Below are positions 1 to 12,553 of a stretch of DNA of 64,000 nucleotides, one piece after another; position 1 is the stretch's first letter; each line of letters begins with the position of its first letter. Under the pieces are notes generated by a model. It was not told the origin of the DNA, did no database searches, and saw only the letters and a program-made list of their open reading frames with translations. The position numbers and the translations under genes were made by a program. This DNA comes from Mangifera indica (lineage: Eukaryota; Streptophyta; Magnoliopsida; Sapindales; Anacardiaceae): assembly GCF_011075055.1 (NCBI RefSeq), contig NC_058143.1, forward strand, positions 8,323,057-8,387,056, read 5' to 3'.

Positions 1-56
1 TGGACATGGAGCAACAATACATAAGGCTTGGACAAGTGGCGACAATGTATAAGAAT

Positions 57-275
57 ATTTAATAGTCATAGTTGGGACATTAAATGCATGAGTTAAAACT
101 ATTTAATAGACATGGTTGGAACATATTTGTCTTGGCTGGGACATTAAATGCATGACACATGACATGAGTTGAAAATACTTAATGGTCATGGCTAAGACAT
201 ATTTGTCATGTCTAGGATATTGAATAAATGAGTTGAAAATATTTAATTTGTGTCATGGCTAGACAACTTTACTCA
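57..275. repeat. Imperfect tandem repeat, about 3.5 units
   Basis: Units begin near 57, 101, 177 and 241 with a shared ATTTAAT core, followed by a GTCATGGYTGGGACAT-like segment and a GCATGAGTT-like segment. Unit length varies from 44 to 76 bp because an ATATTTGTC segment is present in some units only. It lies at the window edge, beside the minus-strand LTR fragment. No gene is visible here. Confidence 0.55.
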
Positions 276-1815
276 AGATGAATGACACGACTAGACCTTT
301 AGTCTTTTCAAGTAATTTTTATTTCCTAAACACTAAACAGTTAATACACAACTTGGTCATGGGAAAGGTACGGCTAATATTTTCTTGCTCTAGATTGATT
401 TGCAAATTCCACACTTTAGCCATTTTGTAATGCATTCATGCATTCTTTGCACATGTTAGCATATTAAACTTACATTTTTATCATAATCAAAACATCAAAG
501 TCCAACATTGTCCATATAATCAAACACACCCATATTGGTTTCCATCATCAATAACTCTTATTAGGGTCTTATTGTTACCCATTTTCCATAAACATCCCTT
601 ATAGGGGTAAATTTATCATATCTCTAATGCATTTATTCATAACAAATTTTCATATATTCTTTATCAATTCCAAGTTTCCCTGAATGTACACGGGGTGTGT
701 ATCCTTTACACATAGGTGTGTGATACCCAATTTACATGACATGCATCCTAAGCACACAATAGTGTATCGTTGATGTAGGGCATACAGTTGTATGTCCTAT
801 ACCACACGAGCTTATAACCATTCCCAATTCTACTCTCTTGTATATTCATTCTATATGGTTAGAATTTCCTAAAGACACATAAGTATGTGTCACAAATTTT
901 CTAGAATTTTGTCTCTAATTGTAACATCCGAATTCAGGTGTGTCAGTAAACTCCACTTCCAAAATTACCCCTAGAGTTGATTTTATAACTTGTTGTGTAA
1001 ACAAATTACAAAAGAATCATAGAAAACTACTAAATGAGCAATATTTTTCAAAGGGGGTAAAATGGTCATTTTATAAAGATTCAAGGGACAAAGTGGGAAT
1101 TAAAATTGAAGGGCACACTTGAAATTATATGGTGGTGCTAAGGGTTTTTGGTAATTGGCTAAGGATAAAATAGTAATTTATGGAAAAGATTAAGGGCAAA
1201 ATGGTCCAAAAGGCTTATAAATTATATACTCTATTCATCTTCTTCATCATTGCCGAGAGAACTCCACTTTTTTTAGCTAAAGCCTCCCTTAACCAAAATT
1301 CATCAAAAAACCTAGCTAAACCACCTAATTTCCAGAGGCTCCAGTTATAAAAAGTGTAGATCTGTTAATTCTGATCAGTTCTAAGGTAAGAAATTTAATT
1401 TTTAAGATATGTCAAGTTTAGGGTTTTGATGGATGATCATATTTTTGGTTGATTAAGGTTGCCAGAAAGAAGAAAAAAAGGTGAATAAGCTTAAATCACC
1501 AAATCAGCAAAGAAAAGGTAAAAATTTCATACTTTACATACTTGAAGTAAATTTGAGTTAGGTTATTTAAATAACCTTTACTTATATAAGTGTGTAAGGT
1601 ATTAGAATTAAGATGATTTATGCTTAAAAGGATAAAGAAATTCACTAGGATTCATGATGTAATTTTTGGGCATAAGGGTAAAAAGGTAAATTTTGGCCAT
1701 AAGGGCAAAAATGTCATTTATGCGTTATAAGTTAATGTTGCTTAATTATGTGCATGTTATGTGAAATAACCCTTATATTAAGCCTATATTGTATAATTGA
1801 AATTAATTTGAGGCA

Positions 1816-1817
<2 letters not shown>

Positions 1818-1898
<81 letters not shown>
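1818..1898. repeat. (AT)n microsatellite, about 80 bp
   Basis: An uninterrupted AT dinucleotide run inside the LTR of the 920-3241 insertion. The minus-strand reading frame across it is only an Ile-Tyr repeat and is not a gene. Confidence 0.95.
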
Positions 1899-1901
<3 letters not shown>

Positions 1902-2159
1902 GCATGAGAAAATAATATGATGTTTGAGAAGGAATGACAAGAATAAGGGAAAATAACAAATGCGCATAATCTATATTATGGTTATATATATGCATACATG
2001 AGGAATCATAACATATGCATGATGTAGAAAAAATAAAGAAAGAGGAAAAATATTTTCTAAGTCATGCATGCTTTTAGAAAATGGAAAACAAGTATTTTTG
2101 GTTTTATACTGACTCATATGATACAGGAAAGCAGAAAACATACTTACAATCCTTACACG

Positions 2160-2357
2160 CGAGCTGTACTGTGTGGATAGCAAAGAAAATAATTGGTTGT
2201 ACTGTGTGGACAACCAGCTGTATTGTGTGGACAACAAATAAAAATATTAGCTGTACTGTGTGGACAGTCAAAGAAAAATATCAGCTGTACTGTGTGGACA
2301 ACAAAGAAAAAAGAAAAATATTAGTTGTACTGTGTGGACAGCAAAGAAAAAAATATG
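2160..2357 (+). repeat. Six-copy minisatellite, GTACTGTGTGGA core
   Basis: Six units share TGTA(C/T)TGTGTGGA, followed by (T/C)A-rich spacers such as CAACAAAGAAAAATAT. Spacing is about 24 to 40 bp. The array lies inside the LTR at 920-3138. The plus-strand frame across it repeats Cys-Thr-Val-Trp only because the DNA repeats. Confidence 0.8.
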
Positions 2358-4263
2358 CGTGTAAGAGAGAATTATACTTTGTATGGTGACTACAAGTACT
2401 GTCATATGTAGTCTAGACCGGTCAATGAGAAAGAGAGAGAAACAAATTAGTAAATATTTTATGAAAGTCATTTGCATTAGAATTATGCGTACAAGCCTGT
2501 GTGGCTGATAAAGAGTTGAGAAATATGTGCGATCAGAAAATAGAAATGTCATGGCACTCATACATGCATAAATCATAATGAGTGAATCATATCTGTATAA
2601 TAAGGAAAGGAATAAATGTGTGAAAGAAAAGAATGATGATACGTGTTAAATGCGTATTCTGTGTCAATTATTTTGTTGTAAATAGTTCAGACACGCTGAG
2701 TATGGAAAAGATTAGAAAAGATTAGAAAAGATTAGTACTGGTATGAAATGCTTTAAGTGTTGAGTATGATTTTCTTACTGAGCCATAGTCGCTCACTCCG
2801 TTTAATTTAATATTTTACAGGTAAAGAAATGCAGCAAAGGTTCCCGGGGAGCACTAATGAGACATGAGGCTGAGGGATGAAGGCACCATATTGTTGATGA
2901 TTTATATGTTTTGATGTATATGTGAATATATGCATATATATATATACTTGATGTAGAATTGATGGGTATGTATATATATATATATAGCTAGTTATGAAAA
3001 TTGATTATAAAGTTTCTGTGGGTGATAATTTTTATAATTGTTATTATTATGTATTTATTTTACTAATTGTGATTAAGTTGATCAAAATCCAGTCGATTGG
3101 TAGGACTGGTTTGTGTGACTTGCAAATTAGGAGTGTTACAGGGCATAATTAAATAGAGAAAAAAATATTCCCCAGGCCCTCTAAAATGAGGGAACTCTTG
3201 CCATTTTTCTGTAACACACCCAATGGTTAGGAGAGGTTACACTAATTCTTACCCTAGTTTTTTGGTTATACAACTCAACCTCAAGCATAAGAAGATGCCT
3301 CTACCATCCAGTATCTTTTCAACACAATTCTAAACTAATATATTGCCTAAACACAACTAAAGGATTCATATCTATCTATGCTTCCCAACTATGAACATAA
3401 CCTGTAAAAGATTATTCTTTTAACACATTCGTCCGCATCTTTTACCTATTCATATATTTATTTCTATGATATCCTACTTCAAATTATATCCACTAAACAA
3501 AAGTACAATAATGACAAGCCTCAAAGTTATCATTTTCCATACAAACATCCTAATCAATTTCAAACCCCATCCTTAATGATTTTTAAAGTCATTGGGTATA
3601 CTAATCACCACAACATCATCACATGTAAACAATAATATCACATGCTTACTCATAATTATAGGATTAGATTCTAGATTAGAATGCAATTAAACTAATCTCA
3701 CAAACTAAAGAGAATGAAATCACACTACTTACCTTGGTGTAATCATAATAGTCTTCCCCTGGCTTGAAACAACTCCAAATGCTTCTCTTCTAGTAAGACG
3801 TGACTTTAGCACTCTCCAATCCTCTCTTCTCCCTTATTTGGCTAAAAGGAATTTCAGAAAAAAATGAGTGTTGAACGTTTTGTGACTGTTTTTAGTTTTA
3901 GATTAATCAGACTTATACAGGCGTGTATGCTAGACACACAAGCATGTACGCTAGTTATGAAGCATTAAAACCATGTCATACTATTCCTGTGAAACAAATC
4001 CTTATCCCAAAGTTCAAAATTCACTAATTAGACACAACCCTGTGCCTTACTTACACAGGCATGCATCCTAATCAATTTTGACCAAATCAAATGATATGCA
4101 AGAAAAGACCATTTTGCCCTTTTTGCCACATCATACATGGGTGTGTAGCATTTCATACACGGTTGTGCATGCCACAATTCTCATATTAACTTCTCAAACA
4201 CAATCTCACATAGGACAATACTAAAAAGATCAAAATAACCTCAAACATACTTGTGGATTTACA

Positions 4264-6396
4264 ATTTTAGTTTAAATTGAGTTTATGTCCATCGTTTGAT
4301 AGTTTTGGACTATGTATGTTATTTATATACATTTCAATATTTGTTTTTGTTTTTAGACTCTATGGATTAGTTGACTTGATTTATATCATTTTATATACTG
4401 AGCTTTATTCAGTTAGAATGTTTGGCACATTTTTCCATGCCTTATAGCGTGCATATGTTAAAGTTAATTCCAAAGTAAGAATTTAAGTAGAAGTTTTAAG
4501 TTAACATGTTTCTTTATATCATATTTTGTATAGGGGTAAGTATTTGTGAAGAGGTGTTACAAGGGTGTCGATGTTTTATTAACTTGAAACCTGGTCAACA
4601 AATTGTTATTTGCACCAGTAGCAGTAGACATCTAGAATGCCATTGAATATGCTTTTAATTCAATTAGAGTATAAATAAATATTTATAATCTTTCTTGAAT
4701 TAGGAATCTCCTTATTATTTTAATTTGCAAATAATTTCTTCTCAATAATTCTATAAATAAAAATAACTATTCAAGAGAGAACGAGCTTGAAAGAAAAAGT
4801 AGAGGGAAAATAACCCAAAGTTTAGTGCTAACTTTTAGAAACGCTTAAACCTATCAGACAATTGTATACATTTAGCTTCACTGTACAATTAGACATTTCA
4901 ACCATTAGGTTGATTACATTAAGAACCTTGCATCACATTTTTTTTAGTTCTTTAATTTGTTGTTTTTGGTTGAAATTTAATTATTATTATTATTACCTTA
5001 GTTGAATTATGTAAAATTATAAATTACGTACATCAACTATACATCAAAATTTATGAGATTTCTATTGTTCAGAATATCATTTTAATAAACATTTGATTAA
5101 TAATTGATAACATACTTGTACAAAGATGGAAAGAGAAAAATTTTAATTATCTAATTTAAAAAAACAAAACAAAACAAAACACACACACACATAAAATTGA
5201 AAATTTATGATAGAGACTCCATTTGATGCTGATGTTTGGGCCCAATATGACCAATTATTAACGCACCTTCGGCCGTGTCTAACCTTGCATTTCATGATCC
5301 CGCTTGGACGGGCCATCACGATTCATGCGGGGTGCAAGTCTAAAATTTGGTTCTTAAATAAAGTCTCCATTTTCAGATGGCCCACCTTTCCATATTTTTA
5401 AGACTCATAAAAAGTCGTAATAATTTGCCACCCATAATTCAGTCTCAGTTTACTAGACAACGACATGTCTGCTCTTCAATCAAATATGAATTCCACATGT
5501 CACTCACGAACAATTTCTCTGTCTTTGTCAGAAATTTGCAAGCCAAGATGAAGTGATGGACTTTTCCATTTTATATAAAACTCAACATTTTAAAATATAA
5601 TACTGTATTTCTTCCATTATTGGAGAAAGAGTGTCACGGGGATGGAGATAGATGAAGAAGCGGTTGGCAACCTCAATTAGTATTTTAAATTGATTTGACA
5701 GATTTTAACTTGATCACCACCCTTCGATATTCCACACTACGAAATGCACTGAATAAATATGATTCGTTTACTGTTTACACGCGTTTAATTCGATCCAATT
5801 TAATAATTTTAATCCAAAGCAATGACATCCACAACATAATGTATTTATATTATGTTAGTTTAAATTTTAAATTAAAAATCTTAAACTCTAAATCAACATA
5901 AAATAAAATTATATTAAAATTTTTTAACCTTAAATCGAATTAAAATATTTTTAGATTACTCATATCTGATCCTAATTAACTCAAATTATGTAATAAATAA
6001 AATTATATCAAAATAAAATATGTAATAATATAATTTATTATGAAATAATACACTTTGTCAAATATTAATTAGTAACACGATTTGTCACAAAAAAACATAT
6101 GAAAATATATTTTAATATGAAACAATATTTTCTTAAAACAAAATTTTGTTATTTTAAATTAATACTAATAATTTATTTATTGTTTTTTTTATATGATTAA
6201 TTGTACAGATCAAAAAATAGAATATCATAATACAAAACCAAATAAGTCCACATCTTCAACCTCAAAATAATATAAATGATAACTAATAAGGTTAACAACT
6301 ACTTATCAAATATTTAAGAAATTTTATTTTCATTCCATATAATGAATACAATTGTCATAAATATTAAAATCATTAACAAGTATATAAATATGACAT
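4264..6396. other. Intergenic stretch, no gene recognised
   Basis: A+T-rich sequence. A GAGGTGTTACA near 4550 resembles the end of a gypsy-type LTR but has no partner. Simple-sequence stretches occur at 4980-4995 (ATT repeats) and 5160-5190 (AAAAC then AC repeats). The 64-codon frame at 5207-5401 has no recognisable domain. Short LTR or MITE debris is possible. Confidence 0.5.
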
Positions 6397-7860
6397 TGTT
6401 AAGGTAGGGTCTCAAAGTCAATTATCACAATTGATATTTGATGTAATCTTCGAAATTTAAATAATACAATAATATTTATGTTATTTGTATTTAATTTATA
6501 ATAAATAATTGTTCTAAAAATAGTTAAACTATAACGAGAGTATCAGTAGTTGACACTTGGTCAGAAGAACCTTATATGCATATTAGATGGTTGTTCTTAA
6601 AATGCCTGTAACTCTTATATTGCTATAATAAATGGCACAGTTAATAGTGATAGAGTTATCATAATAGTGAACAATCTTGTTATAAGATCATGACAGTTCT
6701 CATGTGTCAAAGTTGTTTATTGACAATTTGATGCAACACATGGGGGTGCACATTGTAGATGCGTTTATTGGACTAACCCTCTAAGAAGATTCTATACGGA
6801 TAGTTACTCCAATGTCTATGAAAAATTCCCTCTTAGTAAACAAAGGTATATGTGATCCTTAGACTTAAGGTCATCAAACCATCTTGTATAAAGATTGATA
6901 TAGTTTGACACCAACGCAACATAATTTGGTCAAAAGATTATCAAAAAGGTGGTGATTGAGCATATTGTGATATGTATAAAGACTATGATGAATCAATAAA
7001 GGGTTTGTTACTTTTCAGCATGATAGAGTTAATAGTGATAGAGTTATCACTTATATTGCTATAATAAATGACACAGTTAATAGTGATAGAGTTATCATAA
7101 TAGTGAACAATCTTGTTATAAGATCATGACAGTTCTCATGTGTCAAAGTTGTTTATTGACAATTTGATGCAACACATGAGGGTGCACATTGTAGATGCGT
7201 TTATTAGACTAACTCTCTAAGAAGATTCTATATGGATAGTTACTCTAATGTCTATGAAAAATTCCCTCTTAGTGAACAAAGGTATATGTGATCCTTAGAC
7301 TTAGGGTCATCAAACCATCTTGTATAAAGATTGATACAGTTTGACACCAATGCAACATAATTTGGTCAAAATATTATCAAAAAGGTGGTGATTGAGCATA
7401 TTGTGATATGTATAAAGACTATGATGAATCAATAAAAGGATTTGTTACTCTTCAGCATGAGAACTGATAACTCAGTTAGAACCTATTGATGGTAGACAAT
7501 GACCAATTAAATCTGTGACCATGATGGGATTGAGTTGATGCTCAATTCAATATTATTCAGTTAGTGACGTAAGCCAATTTATGTAATTCAGGGAGCCTTG
7601 AGGGAGACACTTAATTTATACCTCAGCCTTAAAAAGATATCATATTATGTAAGGATTGAATTGTAGAAGTAACTGTATCACTGACAAGTAAAAAAAGTCA
7701 CATGTTGACCTTTCCTAATCGGGTAGCCATGATGTCTTATTGAGGTCAATCTTGGTCTATGTAAGGATTGGTGATTCAGGTAGCCATTACGAACTACCTT
7801 ATGAGTGAAAAAGAAAAGTTGACCCAGGACAAATGCTGATGCGGCTATGATATTATTCAC
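6397..7860 (+). mobile_element. Copia-type LTR fragment, copy 1
   Basis: It begins TGTTAAGGTAGGGTCTC and matches the LTR that begins TGTTAGGGTAAATGCCC on the minus strand at 54226 and the copy at 9290-10830. Shared phrases include ATCAAACCATCTTGTATAA and CACTGACAAGTAAAAAAAGT. The TGTTAGGG...GCCC start is typical of a widespread plant Ty1/copia LTR group. The copy is enlarged by an internal tandem duplication (6613-7465). Its right end is not clear, and unrelated sequence begins by about 7876. No coding part was seen. Confidence 0.55.
6613..7465 (+). repeat. 437-bp tandem duplication within an LTR
   Basis: Copy one starts at 6613 and copy two at 7050. Both start CTTATATTGCTATAATAAATG and run in parallel to about 7030 and 7465 with few substitutions (for example GGGGGTGC versus GAGGGTGC). 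The short sequence AGTTAATAGTGATAGAGTTATCA also lies at the junction (7028-7049), so slippage or unequal exchange at that short repeat is a plausible origin. Confidence 0.85.
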
Positions 7861-7875
7861 AAAGATGTTTAGGGT

Positions 7876-9213
7876 TGATATCGTTTAACAGAAGTAAAAG
7901 CATAAACAAGAATTCCGTGCAAAACAATTCTTAAGAAAAAAAAAAAAAACTCAAACTAAATTTGTTGATAACTTGAATTTATTTTATTATTGAATTGACT
8001 TACGAAACTCATGTCTTTATAAAGGCTAATGACTGTAATAATTAAAGTAGAATTCCTAATTCTACTAAAATAGAAAACCTATTAAATTAGGACATTAGTT
8101 TAACTATAATTAGGAATATTAATTAATTCCAAATTCTAAAAAAATAAGACTCTAGGAAATAAATTTAATAGACTCTTAATTAATTTTTTTTTTTTTTTTG
8201 CTAAGTAAATATGTATTATAAACAAAGCAAAGGACCCCCGAAGGGTGATCTGAGAACAAAACAACACTGACTTTAAATGGAGCTTGCACGAGAGGACCAC
8301 TATGAACAAACCATACCAATCCACTTCTAGGACAACTCTCTAGCTCACGGGGATAAAACAAGCCAAAAAGAAACCTTTCTCCCTATCTATCAAGCACTAT
8401 GCACACAAGATAGATAGCAAGCCTAAACAATCAAACCTAAAGAGACAAAACCAAACAATGAGCCATAGCAAAAGAAAAAAACATGTATACAAGGCTTCTA
8501 GGTAAAATCCCCTGGGTAAGCCAAAACACAAAGGATAACAGGCCCCCTGAGCCTAAACAGCAAGAACAAAGCTTCTTAGCAAAGACAACTACTAACATGC
8601 CAACACAATGTTTCCAACCATGTTCCTTAGCCTTTAAGCCATGCCAAGGTAAAGTCCCTTGGGTACTCCTAATTAAAACTGAGTTTTCCTAAATAAATAA
8701 TTACAAAAACTCTTTATTCCTTAAATTAAAATAGAACTCTAATACTATTTAAAGACTCACTTAACTATTTTAGACTAGGAAATTTAATTTAAATCAAACA
8801 CCACAAGTAAACTTTATTTAAATCAAACTCCACTCAACTAGGAAACTTTCTCCCACATGTAATAACACTTCCTACATAGCTCCACATCATCTTGCGTGCC
8901 CATATCATCATGTCATGTTTCCAAATAAGTTGTCATGCCCTACATTTTTCTAAATAAGCTGCCACATCACCCTTGGCTACCACATCATTTGCCACATCAT
9001 CATCTTCACTTTGACTTGTTTCTTCATCATCTTTAATGTTTTCCACCCTACCACCCTCTTGTCATGAGTCTTTAATGTCATTAACATCATTCTTCTTTTT
9101 ATTCACTTTTTCCACTCAACCTCCCTCTTGACTTGTATCTTCCTTCAACGTCTTTTTTCTCTACGTTTTAGCCTTGTTTTCCTTCCATGAATCGAATTCC
9201 TTGGTCCCTTATC
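7876..9213 (-). mobile_element. Minus-strand LTR with purine tract, split by a retroposon
   Basis: Read on the minus strand, a purine-rich tract AGTGGGGGTGA lies at about 9205-9222 and is followed by TGATAAGGGACCAAGG. The segment ends ACGATATCA near 7876. A polypurine tract directly before TGATA is what the 3' LTR of a gypsy-type element would show. Only about 75 bp of interior remain (to about 9290). The 8184-8664 retroposon accounts for about 490 bp of its length. No coding domain is present. Confidence 0.4.
8184..8664 (-). mobile_element. Non-LTR retroposon (truncated LINE 3' end or SINE), nested
   Basis: On the minus strand the unit starts at 8664 and ends in a 16-base A tail (T run 8184-8199). 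It is flanked by a 12-bp target duplication, ACTCTTAATTAA (8172-8183) and ACTCCTAATTAA (8665-8676), with one mismatch. A 3' A tail plus a duplication of this length is diagnostic of target-primed reverse transcription. The last part before the tail (TTGTTTATAATACATATTTAC) looks like the 3' end of plant L1 LINEs. No reverse transcriptase remains. A weak GGTTGGAAAC motif near the 5' end leaves a SINE origin open. Confidence 0.75.
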
Positions 9214-9289
9214 ATTCACCCCCACTAAAAAATAAGAGACTCACCTTCAAGTCATCATCATATAATGAATCATCTAAATACAAATCAAT

Positions 9290-10830
9290 ATCATACATGA
9301 GTACACATTGTAGACGTGTTCATTGAACTAACTTACCAAGAGGATTCTATAAGGATGGTTGTTCTAATGTCTATGAAAATATCCTTTTAGTGAATGGAGG
9401 TACGTGTGATCTTTAGACTTGGGGTCACCAAATCATCTTGTACAAGGAATGATATGGTTTGACACTAGCCTAACATAGTTCGATCAAAGGATTATCAAAA
9501 TAGTAGTGATTGACCATATCATGATCTATATAAAGGCAATGGTGGATTAATAAAGGATTTGTCACTCCTAGGTATTAAATTTAAATCTCAGTTAGAGCCT
9601 ATTGATGGATGAAAATGACCAATAAGACATGTGGCCATAGTGGGATTAAGCTAATGCTCCATTCATTATTATCTGATTATTGACATAAGTCAATCTATGT
9701 AATTCGGAAAGCCTTGTGGGAGATACTTAATCTCTACCTCAACCTTGAAGAGATATCATATGACGAAATGATCAAATTGTACGAGCAACCATATTACTGA
9801 CAAGTAAAAAAAGTCACATGTTGACCCCAACTAATCGGGTGGCCATGATATCTTGCTAGAGGTTAATCTTTGCATTTGTCCGAATGGATATCAAGCTAAA
9901 AGCTTGACACGAATCTAGTCCCTACCGAGTTAGTAGAAAACTTATAAATCACACACAAAATGAGTTGATAAACTATGGGTGCATGAGGATTGTTCGAATT
10001 GGATTCAATTCAAATTCTAGATGGAGAATTTAAAGCCTTAGAAAAACTTATGGACCCGAAGTATATTTTATTGTACTTTAGGACTTTAGTGTAATAATCT
10101 TGAGTTGCTGGGGTGTATACAATAATTGGCAAGATTGAGTTAGATTGACGCAAATCCATATCAACTAATTTGAAATTCAAATTAGGATGATGATAGAATT
10201 TTATCCTAATTCTATAAAGGTAATAATCCCATGATTTTGGATTGAATGCCAAAAATCTTGGGAAATTAATTGTGAGAAATATTGTGCACTTAATATGTTA
10301 ATAGAAAATACAACTCCTATAAGCTTAATATGCATAAGCATGGGTGGGATAATTCCAACCTAAGCTATGCACACCAATGACACACATTGTTTTTCAGTAC
10401 GCATGGAAGAGCCACCCAACATATATTCAAGTTTTGGGCAGCACATGTGTTTGTCTATATGTATGTGCCCTTCTTGCTTTAAAATAGACAATATAATTAT
10501 AGAACTCATAACTCTATCTGTAGAGAGAGTTTTCCTTTCCAACTTACCAAAAAGCTGTCCTCGGGTTCCAACAAGCCTTGAGCACAACCAAGCCTCCATC
10601 GTTACTAGTTTGTGTGGATACTAAGGAGCAAGCCTACACTTGGTTCTAAAAGGGACTCCATAGCCTTTTGCCATCAACAAAAGATGAAGGAGTTGCTTAA
10701 GCAAGTATATTTAATAAACGTCCTATGTGTGTTTTATGCATGTTGTGAATTAATTTTCTATGAGGATGATCTAGAAGGGCATTTTGCAATATGTTTGTAT
10801 AATTTAATTTAATTTTTAAATTTTTATTCC
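9290..10830 (+). mobile_element. Copia-type LTR fragment, copy 2
   Basis: It repeats the 7.2-7.8 kb segment: the GTACACATTGTAGACGTG start, the ATGATATGGTTTGACACTAG region and the GACAAGTAAAAAAAGTCACA phrase. It continues further right, through a GTTCGAATTGGATTCAATTC segment, to an R/U5-like end with GAGAGAGTTTTCC at about 10526. Copies 1 and 2 may be the two LTRs of one element whose interior was lost and replaced by the 7.9-9.3 kb debris, or two independent fragments. No coding domain was seen. Confidence 0.5.
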
Positions 10831-12553
10831 ACTATTGAATGCTACAAAATCCCTATAGACACTTCAAAAATACTCACTAACAAAAGAAATAAACTACATA
10901 TAGTTTTTTCCGAGTCTAATTAGTAAATTCGCGTATTATAATCGCATTTTACTCATTTGTCATATTTTACTATTTTAAAGACATGTAGTTGTATCATTGA
11001 ACCTAAATCATATAAAACGCAGATTTTATAAACTTATTGCATTAAACCTGTATTAAACAATCATATTCTACGTTGTCATATTTCTAAATTTTTTTTATAA
11101 AGAATAAAGTGATGTCATTTTACAAGACACAAAATAATGCATTTTACATAAATAATATAATACCTAACACAAACAGTGACGAGTTGCATTCCTTTTCTTT
11201 TAAAATCGAAAATCTCTTACAATCTCATATTATTCTTTTTTTATTTCTATTTCTTATCATAAACTCATAATTTTATCCTTCAATTTGTTAACACTTGCAA
11301 ACAACAATTCACATCAGGGATCCGATTAAAGTAAGAAGTCTATTGCTTTGTCAAATTTATAATGAAATAGTCTTGAAATGATAGATTTTGGCCTTCATTA
11401 TTTTAATAGTAAAGAAAACTTGAAATTGATTGATAATGATCTAATAAATCTTTTCTTTTCTTTATCATTTAACATTAGAGTCCAATCTTGATTTATAAAT
11501 CATTTACATGCCTAATTAACCCTATTTTGTAACATAACATTACGACTTGAAGTTTTTCTTTAATTAAAGCAAATGATGCATTACAAGATAGAAATTTTAG
11601 TGATATAATATAATTTCTTTAGAATTTTTTAATATAAGGTTTAGGGTTTTCTTATTGAAATTTACTTCTAAATTGTTTTTTTTAATTTTTCAATCTTGTG
11701 AATGATATCTACATGGCTTCAATCTGAGTCAGCTATAAAGGATAAAGGTAGGGCATAAATCAAATATTCTTGCTAAATATCTTCATATAAAGTAGAAATA
11801 TCAAGTGTTGTAATATTTAATTAGCTATATTATGTGTTTGAGAGAGCATAATTGAATTATGACTATGTATTGTGTTTAAAAATTGATACTATGATTTGAA
11901 AATTGATTCTAGTATGTTATGTTAGGTCTAATGGCCAATTAAAAATTTTAATTTGAAATATTATACTAATTTTTATCAAATGTTTCATAAAAAGTACTAA
12001 AATTATTACTGATATTACCGCATTTTTTTAAATGTATTATTGATAATGTATTGTATTAAATCTGTATATATACGTCTCGTATTTTTTCCATACCAAATTT
12101 TATAAGTGTATTTTTATAAAAGTACTTTTCACCATTCACCGTATCATACCTGTATAATTCTCATACTATTTTTTTCATTCTCATATTTATTAACTAGGTG
12201 TATAAGTCTAATAAAAAGAGTTATCTCGATGCTTCAGGAATAAGTGGGTGAGACATGCAATGCCAATTTTTTTATTTACTTAAATTAAAGAATATGAATT
12301 ATGTGGGTTGAAACCTTTTTTTGTCAAATAAAGAATAATGGAGATTTTTTTCAATATTTTATTCAAAACTTTTAGATTAGTTTGAGTCAATTCGAGTTAG
12401 CTCTATATCAACCTGAACCTAACCTCATTTTTTAAAGGTCAACCCAAACTTGATCTAATCTACTTTTGTGTTGAGAATTATAACCCTAACTTGATTTTTT
12501 TGAATGGTGTCGTATTGGTTTAACGAGTCTTATCAAATTTTGCCTAGTATAAA
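10831..12553. other. A+T-rich intergenic DNA, nothing recognised
   Basis: No long frame, no clear repeat ends and no RNA gene were seen. Short homopolymer runs and ATTTT-rich segments dominate. Confidence 0.5.

Larger units (their letters stand above)
920..3241 (+). mobile_element. Internally deleted LTR retrotransposon
   Basis: The insertion starts TGTAACATCC and ends GGTTACA. It is flanked by CTAAT on both sides (915-919 and 3242-3246), a 5-bp target duplication. An LTR seems to run from 920 to about 3138, ending TTAGGAGTGTTACA. About 70 bp of other sequence follow, then 32 bp (3210-3241) ending TTAGGAGAGGTTACA, which resembles the end of the same LTR. I infer an element that kept its first LTR and only the tip of the second. 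TGTAACATCC...GTTACA termini are common in plant Ty3/gypsy LTRs; the superfamily assignment is by these ends only. Confidence 0.55.
300..4263 (-). mobile_element. LTR fragment, split by a nested element
   Basis: The segments 300-919 and 3242-4263 read on the minus strand as one LTR that begins TGTAAATCC near 4263. They match the plus-strand LTR beginning at 21188, in inverted orientation: both share the GAGGTTATTTTG start, the phrases rich in TACACACG and ATGTGTG, and the segment with CCAATATGGGTGTGTTTGA. The host sequence resumes cleanly on the two sides of the 920-3241 insertion when compared with the 22.2-kb copy. No internal coding region is visible. The low-coordinate end of the LTR is not defined. 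Confidence 0.6.

Noticed and set aside
60..275. CRISPR-like spaced repeats
   Set aside because: Units and spacers are irregular, and the DNA is plant nuclear; no array or cas gene.
1732..1995. 87-codon minus-strand frame
   Set aside because: Its centre is translated AT microsatellite (Ile-Tyr repeat); not a gene.
2081..2389. 102-codon plus-strand frame with repeated CTVW
   Set aside because: The protein repeat follows from the DNA minisatellite; no domain, and it lies in an LTR.
5207..5401. 64-codon frame with an early Met
   Set aside because: No recognisable domain, no splice context, no neighbours supporting a gene.
8483..8692. 69-codon plus-strand frame
   Set aside because: It lies inside the retroposon on its antisense strand and crosses the element border.
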